Shown here: positions 50,567-62,142 of the stretch, piece by piece | How positions within the stretch are numbered: the stretch's first letter is position 1 | Layout: every line of letters begins with the position of its first letter | NCBI RefSeq assembly: GCF_051020975.1 | Contig: NC_135035.1 | Coordinates: 6,758,001-6,822,000 of the forward strand | Direction: 5' to 3' | Length of the DNA: 64,000 bases | Origin: Osmia lignaria lignaria | Lineage: Eukaryota; Arthropoda; Insecta; Hymenoptera; Megachilidae | Program-made: the position numbers and the translations under genes | Notes under the pieces: generated by a model | The model's input: the letters and a program-made list of their open reading frames with translations, nothing else | Database searches by the model: none | What the model was told of the DNA's origin: nothing

Positions 50567-53500
50567 CAAAAATATGCACAGTCTGTTTATGAAATTGAGA
50601 AGGATAGTTTGAATATTTTTCATTACATATGGATATTAGGTAATAGTTGATAGAAAAATTCTAAGATTATAAAATTTCTATCAAATTTTACCCTATGTCT
50701 GGATATTACAAAGAGGTTAACATGAATGATCGATCAGCCTATCGCGTATAGGATTGTACTAGTCTTGCTTCAGCCCAGTCAGTTCCTGATGTATGAGAGT
50801 TGGCGAATACGGGATGGTGGGTTCCTATTGTTCGAACGGTTAGTCCAAGTGACAGAGACTCGAGGAGCTACGACAGGTGTCAGTGGCCTGTGCACGCGGG
50901 ACTGCAAATACAAGGGCCAAGCACGGCGGTTGTTTTGACGCGGCTATCTGTCAAACAATCGTGGTTCACCATAGTTCTGTCACATGGTCCACAGAGGGAA
51001 TCCTCCGGTCCCACGGTTGATGATTAACCACGCTTAACCACGTCCTATGACGCGGTTTACGATTAATCATTGCTTGGACTAGGTAACATTTGTTCCCGGC
51101 TGACGATCCATCGGTTTGGCTAATGTGTATAAATGGTGGTGGCTTGTTTCGTCTAACCCGTGTTGTTGCTGAATATCTTGTATCAGCGTTGACGTTCAAT
51201 CGATAGAAATGTCATGTTTGACAATTTTACCCGATAGAAAATGTCATCTTAAATAAATCTGTCACTTCTGACTGTCCATGAATATTGATCTTGCAAAATA
51301 AAATTTACCATATCTAAGCGACGGTAGATAAATTCAATTACTTATATATTATTAGCTGCTCTCTCTCTAACGTACACGTTCTAACATGATCTAATTATCG
51401 CGTCAAGGAACAAGTACACGTTTAATGCATTCACTGTCGGCGGTGGCAGTTCCCGCGGGGATCAATACCCCAAAGCAGGACTCGTTATTAAATCGCGGAC
51501 ATTACGAGCTGACGTTACAAGCGTGACAAGTCGGCGCATCGCTCGAATGTCCGTACACCACGTGCGCGCCGAGAGAAATACGACCGTACGAAATTGCACT
51601 CGATACAGATTGCACCGGTAAGTGGTTACACATACACGCCGTTGACACGTCCTCGAACCACTCGAAGCGAAACAGTTCACCATTCGTTCTTCTTTATCTC
51701 TGCTGGACGTACCGTGACCTTTCGAACGACGTACCATCCGACTGTAAAACAAAGGGTGAACTTTATGGATAGGGCGGAGAAGAAGGGTTCCGCGATCGTT
51801 AACAGGGAAGGAAGTTCCAGCTAGGGGACATAGTTTGGTCGTTTGAATTTCTTGGCGTGCGAGCAACGCTGCTGGACGCACAGTAAGTTCGCAGACCAAC
51901 TTTTCCGGGATGACGAGGAATTTGCGGTTGCGTCCTGTCTTCTTCAGGGAAAGAATTTGTAAATTAATTCCTTCCTAATTAGTGTTATCGTGCAGAAAAA
52001 GTGGCCGACATAGAAATTTAACATCCATCGTCTTGAAACGTTATAATAAAAACCCTTTTAGTATCGATTGTACATTTATCGAGGTATTAGAATGATGTCG
52101 TATTATTTTTAGAAGCACTCAAAATTTTACTAGGAGTCATCCAATTTCCCCTGAGCCCTCTAGAACTTGTAATTGAAAAATTGCATTATATTTTATTCAG
52201 TCGGTATGAAATACAGTAACGTTTCAAATCCAAGTTACGAGATAATTAACGACAACTATAACTTAACCAACCCTCTTTCGATTCTTCGCAACCCCTATCG
52301 ATTCGAGCAAGTGTTGCCCGATCCCAGCAGTATTTCTTGGAATAACATATACCATTTTGTACACGCTCCCCATGCCCCAGCTCGTATTCTTTACTATCGA
52401 GCCACCGTAAAAGAACTATGTTCCGTTTTGCTCTCGATTGGATTACATTCCGTGGAGGGTTGCAGCTGCAACCTCTCGAAGCAGAGATAACCGTTGGCGG
52501 GAGAAAGGCAAAACAAAATAGAAGAAGAAAAAAAAGAAGCAAGAGAGGAATGACGTGGATCGATTCTCCGGGGTCGAAGTCACTTCTGGGAGTGGTATCC
52601 GCGGCAACACTCAAGGGCATTCCTTGGGGTTGAAGCTTTAAAGCCACGCCAGACACAGTCGATCGGTCATCCTTCAAGGCCGGATTCTTGAGTCGCGAGA
52701 TTGCTCGTTTCGTTTGTGAAAATCCGATACACGAGCTCCCAGAGGGTTGCAGAAGGATCCTCCCTTTTCCCTTGGATCAAACCACCCTGACACTGTACAC
52801 AGAGTCGATGTAAAGTATTCCCCGGGAGAAACTGTTATTGCTCTCTTCGTGGCCTACATAAAAGCCCGGCTCCCTTTTTCGTGTCCGACTTCAATTTCCA
52901 CAGTGGTCTGGGCTTCGACCACGAAACCCTGCCTTCCTTCCTTTACCGTGTTTTTTTCCCTTTCTGTTTCCTTTGGAGATGCGGTAAATTTGATTACTGT
53001 TCCTGTTTCTTTTTTTCTTTCGACATCCGTGGATTGATGAAGTAATGGAGCACAGATATTTGATAGTCTGAAATTTTGGCTTTGATTTAGAATCCAGCTA
53101 GGAATAATTATCTCTGGGACGACACTTTGGTGCTGTTAGATTGACATTTTCATCGAAGTCTGAAATATCTTGAAGGGGCGATTGATGGAACGCTAAAATT
53201 ATGCCAATCAGCAGAATAATTTAACATTGATATTTTTGTCATATTCCAGAGCTGAGATTATTCGAATATAGAATAGTTTGAATTAAAATTTAGCTGCATA
53301 AATATTCCTTCATGACGTACATTGAACTAACAGAAAACTATATTTCTGTTTGCAGGTATGGAGACTAATTGCCTTGAGTACAGAGACACGGTTGGTGACT
53401 ACTAGTTTCTACCCTTGCAACTTATCGTAAGTCAAATAATTTACACTTAAAATGTTGATTTTCCAGTAACCTAATATTTGTTTCTATATCGACAAAGTGC

Positions 53501-54167
53501 TATTGCCTTTGATGTACCTTATTATTAGCAGTTCCCTATTACTGACATAATCAGACCAGACGATTGAAAGTTTTATTAGACATTACTAACATAGCTTCAT
53601 TATTATTTTATTAACCATCAGACGGCTAGATATATACAACACCACATCGGAACTTGGACATATCATTTATTGTGAATGATGTGTAATTAGATAAAATTTC
53701 GCTAGTTAACCGATTGCTTCGATCGATCAGTAAAAAATGAGGCTATTTACAAACTCGATTCTTGATACTCGGGGGATAAGTCTCGAATCGATACGTAAAC
53801 TGGCTGCAAGTTGGCCGGGGTCATTCGTTCGGTTGCCGGACCACAAATTGAGCGGTTTGTTTCGTGCGGATGAGCCACCAGCGGGAAAAACTCATGAGCC
53901 TTAAAAACGAGTTCCGGATGCTCGCGATTTGTCAAGCCGTACAAGAAATTTCGTTAGACAGCCCGCAAGTTTTCCCGGAGAATTTTGCGATCGCAGTTGC
54001 AACTTTTGAGCTGGCTAAGTCGCGGCTGATCCTCTGGCGAAGTTTCTTGTATCGAGGGAGAAAACTTGCCTCGCGTTCGTTCGATCTGTGAATTCCTAGG
54101 TCGTTGCCGATCGAATAACTTGGAATTTTTGCATTCTAAATGCGCGAAAATTTGAATTTTTATTAAC

Positions 54168-54508
54168 AAATTATTAGCTTCGTTAATCAAAATCTTAATT
54201 TTAAAGATATTAAAATTAGGATTGGTCCAAATTCTTTATTTGTAAAGACAGCAAATTTTTAATTAGGCAGTTGAATATTCACTTAGGTAAATTATTAGCT
54301 CCGTCAATCATATTCTTAACTTTAGAGATATTAAAATTAGAATTGGTCTATACTCTTTATTTGTAAAGACAGTAAATTTTTAATTAGACAATTGAATATT
54401 CACTTAGGCAAATTATTAGCTTCGTCAATCAAAATATTAATTTTAGAGATATTAAAATCAGAATTGGTCTATATTCTTTATTTGCAAATATAGAAAATTT
54501 TGAATTAA
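54168..54508. repeat. Tandem repeat, 121-bp period, about 2.8 copies
   Basis: AAATTATTAGCT begins copies at 54,168, 54,289 and 54,410. Each continues with CAATCA, TTAATTTTA-type sequence and TTCTTTATTTG. Highly AT-rich and non-coding. Confidence 0.9.
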
Positions 54509-55180
54509 GGTTCTCTCTAGGGTCCCTAGGGTTTCCCTCCACTTTAATTTAGAGAAACCTACATTTCACCCGAATGTACATCAAACGTCCACCGAATGTC
54601 CCATCAACAAGAGCTAGTCAAAACGCAAACGTTTACACGTTCCATTGACCCGTCACAAGATACGCCAGAGTATTGTATGATAAACGATCGTTCGACCAAT
54701 CCGCATAATCTCTCGATTATCTCGACAACGTGACTTCCAATTTAACCGACGTTATCGGTACCGTCGCATCGTCGTTTCTCTCCGTTGAAAATGAAATTAC
54801 GACACAACATAGTATCAGGATTAACGCGATCCGTCTGTCGGTATTAATCTCGGGTGTGCAATCGGTCGGTTTCACGGTCGGTTAAGGTTTAGCCAAAGGC
54901 ATCGATTCCGGTAGCTGGCATTCGAAACAGGCGTTCTTGGTGTTAATTCTGGTCGTAAGGGAGCTGAAAAGTCGGCGACCAATTCGAACGATGGTGGTTC
55001 GCCAAAACGGGGATGGAACGAGTGGTAGGATGCGAGGATTAAGTCGAGAGGGCACGTCGTAAATCAGAAGCTCAGCCAGCTATGTCTGCGGCGTGGGAGA
55101 TAATAACCATTTTGCGCTTCCATAGGCTCCGTTCCGCCCCTGTCGTTATAAGCGATCTTACGACAAGGGTGCAATGGAGA

Positions 55181-55201
55181 AAGAGAGAGAGAGAGAGAGA
55201 A
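55181..55201. repeat. (GA)n microsatellite
   Basis: About ten GA units. Confidence 0.85.
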
Positions 55202-56652
55202 GCCATTCAATTAACTTCGTAAAACGTAAATCGAGACGCTTCTACCTCTACTCTCTGCACTCTCTATCGTTTTCCTATCATTGCTCTTTCCCCCGCTTCC
55301 CCCCGGCGACCTCAACCCCTTAATTTCCTTGCTTCGACTTCACTACCACCTAGAGTTAAAGCCAACTTTGGGACACGCTTATTATTTCATTTGCATATTC
55401 GGAGCATGACACGGTTCTGTTGCGTTCCATAGGCAGATTGCCTGCTTCTTTTTTTAATTTAGGGGTTGTAGAATATTTCGAGGGTGAAGTTCCGTATCGG
55501 TTCGTTTAGGTTCAAAGGGTTCTGTAATGTGATCAAAGAGTGGTTAAAGTGGGTCACTCTTTTTTTTAAAAGGGATATATTGATCGGTAAATGATGTCAT
55601 TTTTTGTGAAGAGGTAAAATTATTTTATTTTTAAAATAGACTCTATACATTTTACAACATGGCTCATCCTTCGTAATGATCGTTAAGCTTTCACGAACAT
55701 GATTCCACGGGTCGTGTAACAGGAACCACCCTCTCGCCATTTTCACGTACGTGACGACATTACGTATCCACCCTCGTTTCTCGCGTATTTCCTGAAGAAT
55801 ATTCGCCTTGTGAACCAGGATGCTCGAACACCAGTTTCGTTATAAATCACCGTTTCGCGCTTATTAAAACCTTCTTATAAAAACTGCAAATTGGAAATAC
55901 AACGATCAGCTACATTCGTATCGCAAACCTCGTGATTTATTGTTTTCAGCTGACGATAAATCAGTCGAACATAATCGCGATTAACTGTTCTCTCAGTTGA
56001 AACATTCCATGGGCAGAACGATTACAATTGAAACATTAAAAAGCTATTTCGCTCGCGTAATTATGTATTCATTATCGGCGTCAATCACGGCGAGTAACCG
56101 AGAGAAAGAAATGACGATGCATAAAGTCGTCGATCTGTTGAAACGCGAGAGTTCGACAAACTCGCGCGAAATGCGCGACCTTAAATCAGAGTTCACGGAA
56201 CCCGGCGTGGTCGAAGGCTTGTTTGGTATTCGAACCATGTCCGTTGGCTAGCTATGCGTTTCCTTTTTCATCCCGACCGCGAATATGGTATCGAAAATAC
56301 GACAGGGGGGCCAAACAGCCGCTGCATCGTGTCCCATAAATTTCTGACTTTCCTCTATTACCGGTAGAAATGTCTTGGTATCACCTTTGTATTCGATACC
56401 TTGTTTCAAGACGGCGATACGGATGGAAACAGGATTGCTCGATGATGGTATGGCATTTAAAGGATTTGTTTCTGAATTGAACAAATGATCGCAGGATGAG
56501 GTACAGTGTGAAACTGGGTCATCGTATCCGACAAGCTCTTTCAACCGGATGTACAGTCCCTGGACCACTACAAATTTTCAGCATTTTTCATGTTTTCTGG
56601 AAAAATTAAAAGGCCCGTTCAAATTGTAATGATATAATTTATTAGCTACATG

Positions 56653-56803
56653 TTAATATCTCGTATTTCTACCCTTTGCTTTGATGACAGCTTTATCATA
56701 TGCTTTTTATATCTTCGTTATTTTCCCAAATATCTGTAATTTTTCTTTTCAACTCAGATAATGCGGTGCTTGGAGAGTTGTAAACAAGTCTTTTGAGTAG
56801 GCT
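56653..56803 (-). pseudogene. Tc1-type transposase C-terminal remnant, frameshifted
   Basis: The minus strand encodes LLKRLVYNSPS, then LSELKRKITDIWENN, and after a frame change KAVIKAKGRNTRY and a stop at 56,653-56,655. These three pieces, in this order, match the tail of Tc1-like transposases, which usually end with the basic AVIKAKGG-x-T-x-Y motif. A stop and a frameshift between the second and third pieces break it. The catalytic DDE part is not visible upstream. It is a fossil and shows that Tc1-type elements have been active in the lineage. Confidence 0.65.
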
Positions 56804-57129
56804 CCGGCCCTTAATCGCTCATAGTAACAAATCTTATCAATGTATTTAGTAATAATTTGAATGACCTAAGACAATTTTCCATATATGACATACTATTATA
56901 GCCATAAAAGTGAAATTTTCGTACGTGAATTTGATGGACTGTATAAAAAGAAACGACCCGGAACCGAGAGCGTCTGTACCACAATTCTGGCCCCAGAACG
57001 TGTTAATCTCAGCAACGGGGCGAGATGAAGGACGCACGTTGTCCATGCATAGTTTGCGGTGATACCTCCGGTCGGGGGTGGTCGGACACGGGGTCCTGCA
57101 GGATCCATGCTCGCATATCAAGCAGCACC

Positions 57130-57560
57130 AGACACGCTGGAAGATTAATGCAAGCTCGTCCCCGATGGTCGTTACGGAGCTAAGACGATTACATCCTGCT
57201 TAAGTTCACCAGCCGACGTCTGTGCCATCTTAATCGTTGGGTCACGTCGGATGTACGCCATTCTAATTAGTTAATCTACCTTCGACCACGTCCGCGGCAA
57301 CGTGTAGCTCCTGGTGGCGAGCCGTGGAACAGATGTTAACACGATACATGTACCAATTAGAGGCGGTAAGCTCGTATCCGCTTGACGAATCCAGCCCCGG
57401 CAATGAGCGGGTACACGCGTTTTGATATGCGCTCAATACGCTTAACCCGTTACGTGCGTCGCCACTAATTAAGGGGTTGCGATCGGTTCACCTTATTACG
57501 GGTAGCATTATCGCGTAAGGGATGCCGCAATCCGTAATACTATTAGCACTAATTGGAATC
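57130..57560. promoter_or_regulatory. CpG-rich island with clustered homeodomain-type sites
   Basis: Within a GC-richer, non-coding island lie TAATTAG (57,264-57,270), CAATTAG (around 57,354), TAATTA (57,466-57,471) and CTAATTG (around 57,549), all homeodomain-like cores. Such islands in long insect introns are often enhancers. This is inference from composition and short motifs only. Confidence 0.25.
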
Positions 57561-60500
57561 GAGTAATTAACCTTTGGCGGTCTGTGCTTGCTTCCCCAAT
57601 GCAGATAGCGAATAATACAGCGTTCCGACTGTGTATGTATATCTACAGGGTTGATATAATCAAGAAGGTGCTTCTCCTTATTTTTATTTAATATTTTTTT
57701 TTTAAGCCTGTGATTTGAGAAATTCCAGAATTTAACTGATAATTTGTTGATCGCACTAGGCGATGAAATATTGCACACGGTTTGTCAGGGAACGACGGTA
57801 GGTGATTTTAAAATTCTGACGTAGGAAGTTAGGCGATAAAACATGACGAATGGCCGTAGATATGGTCAGTCGGATTTCACTTGCAAAGCAACCTGGCAAC
57901 GATAGCTTCTGCGCCCATATGCTGTGTAACTCCCGGTTCAATTACAAATTTCTCTTCTCCTGGGAATCAGAATGGTCGTGTTCCATTTTGCATAACCAAT
58001 GGTTAATGGTAGATGCAACATTTCGATTCATTTAAGGAGACGTTGCTTCAAGATATTTTTTCCAGTATCTTTCATTAACGAAGTTTCCCTTTGACTCGAA
58101 TTAATTGGAACACGGAGTTCAATGATTTTCCACTCGAGGTACGCGTCCGCAGCTGTTCCCCCGACGTCTTACGGATAACGCCTACCATCGTGTAACACCC
58201 TTTGTTTCGCTCGAACTCCCTTGCCGAACGCGTCGCGATACAAGGAGGAACGGAGTTTCATATCCGACAAGGGATGCGTGCCGGGACTATCAAGCAAATT
58301 ACGTATTACTTCGCCGAGCGAAAGGATGACAGGAATACGTGTGCAAATTGAACTCGCTCGCGATACGTTCACCCGTACCCACGGTTAATATAAAGTGAGC
58401 GTCGCCGTGCGCGGCACGATGCCTACATCATGATGAAACTTTGATCCGTGAGATCAGAGTAGGTAAAGATATTTGGCTTCCGAAGCGAATGGTTAAGCTC
58501 GTGACAATTGAAATGCAAATTGTTGAGAGAAATTTCTTTTCGAGAAGGATGGTCCATTATCTGAAGATCGTTTAAGGGAAATGTCCATCATGTGGACTGA
58601 GGAATGACTCACGTGTTTAAACTATGTAACTGTGTTAACATTTTGGAGCAAATATCCTTCTTGCTTTAAGTGGCAAAGTTTAGTGTATTGATGAGTTTAG
58701 TGTTTAATTAGAAAGGACCGCCTGGTAATATTTGTTTCGTAGGTCACCATTGATCCTACCATTTTGGTCCGCAGACAGAAATGATTTTTTCTAAGCTTCT
58801 CATCATTTAGCGAAATTTTTTCCTACCATGTATAGCAAGTTTTTCAGCGGATGTTCCGGCTTAAAACATCAGGCTGGTTCGTACTTCATATTCATCACTC
58901 GTACCATTCATTTCCGGGATATTCTAACGTAGCCAGAGTTTCATTCGTCTTGTTCCGTATCTCGTCTCGGGTTTTTGTTATTTCCCCTTCTTGCCGCGTC
59001 TCTGTTCATTTGTTACGCTTATTTTTCCATTTCGACGTGGCCACCATTGAAAGAGAAAAATCGTAACTGATGCACGAACAAATTCAATCCCAACAGCTAC
59101 GTTTCACTCGTTTACTTCTCATTAACAAGGTAGTTCAGATTTTCCGAGTTAATTTAATATCCTCCCGTGTGTTGCTTTAGTTCTAATTACGTTGTTTAAA
59201 TAGCATTGTTAGTCCGCTGCTGAATGTTCCACTGTTTTGTGGGAAAACTTGAGGAGTTTGTGTTCAAGACAGACCAGTTCTACAGTGATCTTAATTCATC
59301 TTTTGGATCCGCTTCAGAAAGTATTTTTAGCAGGTAATTTTGGATCAGGAATGAAGGTTTGTTAAATAAGCTCTGCGACTAGAATTGTTGAAGATACATT
59401 CAGACAGATTGATCACCAGATTTATATCTTAGCATTATTTTCTATAGAATTTTTGGTAATTTTTCCATTCCTCTATAATAAAATTTGGACGATTTTCAAT
59501 CAAAATATTTTGAAATTTCTCTGTTGAAATATAGTCATCTCTTCACATTTTTTTTAGCCATTACTTCCCAACAAATTGATGATTTCTAATTTTCTCATAA
59601 ACAGTACAAAATACTCGCCGTACCCGAGAATATAAACTGTTCTACTAAAACCATATCTCAACTCGACCCTTGCCCTTTTTCCTTCGCATCCCTCTGCGTC
59701 AGGACGATGTCTTATCCTTGCTATTTTACTTTTTCATAGCTGTAAGCCACACATACGCTACGTAGTCTCGTAAAATCGTGAGTTAAGAATTTTCGCAATC
59801 GCACAGACGTTATATCAGCAGTTTATTTTCCCTGTCGCGGCGAACTTCTAATTAATTTTCTGTCATCGTTTCTTCCGAGGGCGATGAATCAGTTAACAAA
59901 GTTTCAATTTGTCGTGAAACTTCTCTTGCCTTCGTTAATGAGAAAAATTCTTTGATTTTCAATTAAAAAATCTGAATACAAAATTTAGAAACGTTTAAAA
60001 AATTCTTTGCATATTTATGGGCTGAAAAATAATTTTGAAAAATTAATTTTTGACGAGGTCTAACGGACATTTCATGATTGAAAGTATAGAAAGATTGAAT
60101 ATTCTTTATTGAATTTGATATATGGTTAAATTACATAAAGCATCGATAACGAGATGAATCGTTACATTCTACTTTAAATTTTGAAAAGGGTTGCTTTGTT
60201 AGCCGATAGATTTTCAACGAGCCGCAACAAAGGTCGTCGAATTACGCGTTCACGAGGAAATGAATCGATAATGCCAGGAACGAATAATGGCACACAAGCT
60301 GTTCTCGTTACGTAGATAAAGTCGTTATACGGCCAATCAAATTGATATGCTTGCAATTGAAGCGTCGATTAGGTTATCTTCATCTGGAGCTTCATTTTTC
60401 TTTTTAATCAAGATCGTGATACATTGCTCGGCTCGTTTCAAGCCACGATATTCATGTATGATGTTCATTTCGAAAGAGATCTAATCAAATATGTACAAAG

Positions 60501-61912
60501 AAATTGATATGCTGTGAATCTTTATTAATTTTTTTTTCTCTTTGATTGCAATTCATCTAACTTTTGAAAGAGAAGAGTAATGGTTTCTTGTTTGAAAATT
60601 TCCACCCTGCGATGGTAAATGATATTTGCAACACGATAAGTGGAAAACCGAACAATCATTGTTGTCAATGGCTTTGTAATGCCGTTGTATTAGTATCGTG
60701 GATGCATGGTGCTTGAGTGCCAGCGACCGGAAGGACAATCAAATTGGCAGAGCGTAAAGTGAAGCAGGGGGTTAAATGAAATTAATCCTGTATCGGGGTG
60801 GCTGTATGCAATCATGCATCAGTTGCATGGATAAAGGTGATGTCAAATCCCTGTTCGAAAGGTACTTGTGAAATTGATACGTTCAGTCGATACTTCTTTA
60901 AATTATACATCGTATAATCCAGCTTTACTAAAATTATTTATTCTTGAAAAGTTCTACTTTGGTATCGCAATATCAAATTGCAAAAATAATAAATATTGTT
61001 ATTTGAATTACACCAAATTATTGATTTCATAATGCAACTTTTGCAATAAATAAAGATTCGCTTGAAAATTGTGAATTTACGTATCGTCGACCGTTTTTCT
61101 GTCAAATAAATTCAATTAATGAACAGTGACATCAATTATTTCCATCGAAATGCTTTCAACGATGCATTAGTTTGAATCTGGTAAGCTAAAATTGGTGCAT
61201 TAACACGGTAGCAAATGTTGAAACTTGTTTATCAAGTGATTAAAACACAGTGACACGTTGTAAAATGCAATTCAATTTTTTTTTTTATTTAAATACAGAT
61301 TCGTAAGAAAAATATTTAGTTTTATGCACGTGGAGCTATATATTTTTAATATTTTTACCGATCCTTGAATCATTTAATTAAAAATTAAATTATTATGCGA
61401 TAAATGATGGCAGGTCATTGAATCATGTCGAGCGAAATTGTGAAACAGGATGCAAAAGGCTCGTATATTTCGCGCAAAGAGGTTCGTACGATTACCTCGA
61501 TTGTTCGTCCCGTTATGGTTAACAGCATATTGACCGTGTACACCATGGCCGATATCCCATTTGGCGAGCTGAAATAAACGGACAAGCCATTCGAACGATG
61601 ATTTCTATGATACCGACATACGTTATTTGCGTAACAATGCAGCGAGAGCGTGAAAGTTAGGACTACAATGTTTAATGGGCCGTTCCGACAACAACGATAT
61701 GTCATTTCAGTCGGTGGCAAATATTGGCACGACTCCGCTCTTCTGTCGGCTTGAAATAGAGTTGGTTACAGACGACGCGACGTCTTCTCAAGTTAGTTTA
61801 GACACGTTGATTACTTTTCAATTCGACAGAGCGATCCAAGAAATTTTCCGTTTCTTTTTAAAATAAAATTGCATTTGCAAACTCGGGAACCTATTAAGAA
61901 TCTATTACCAAG

Positions 61913-62142
61913 TGTAGGGAGAGAAAAAGACGTTTCCGTCTCGGGATCGTCTGCCAGACTCGTCAGTGGGGCTGACGACAGACGATCCCTGCCCCAGATG
62001 CCTATAATCCCGCTTTTTGGAACTCGTACCGGGGGACCGCTAGCGAGAACAGACACAATCCCGCTGCCACCTGGCGGTCGCCGACCCGAACTATGGGCGT
62101 CCGGGGAGACTCACAGTCTTCCCCGTCCTCTAAACGCCTACA
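61913..62142 (+). mobile_element. GC-rich 230-bp element, copy C
   Basis: Same orientation and same length (230 bp) as copy B, starting TGTAGGGAGAG and ending CGCCTACA. The flanks are CAAG and CAAT, a 3-of-4 match to a target duplication. It has the best hairpin: GGGATCGTCTG (61,943-61,953) and TCGTCAG (61,960-61,966) pair with CTGACGA and CAGACGATCCC (61,972-61,989). A CTCF-like motif lies on the minus strand at 62,064-62,077. Non-coding. Confidence 0.82.

Noticed and set aside
51462..51899. 145-codon minus-strand open frame
   Set aside because: It lies in a CpG-richer island, overlaps a plus-strand frame and has no recognisable feature; the island is more likely regulatory.
52246..52677. 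143-codon minus-strand frame with a hydrophobic run
   Set aside because: The leucine/phenylalanine run comes from an antisense GAAGAAGAAAA tract; no signal peptide context or domain, and it overlaps plus-strand frames.
56248..56568. 106-codon minus-strand frame beside the Tc1 relic
   Set aside because: I tested whether it continued the transposase, but it lies beyond the transposase stop and carries no matching motif.
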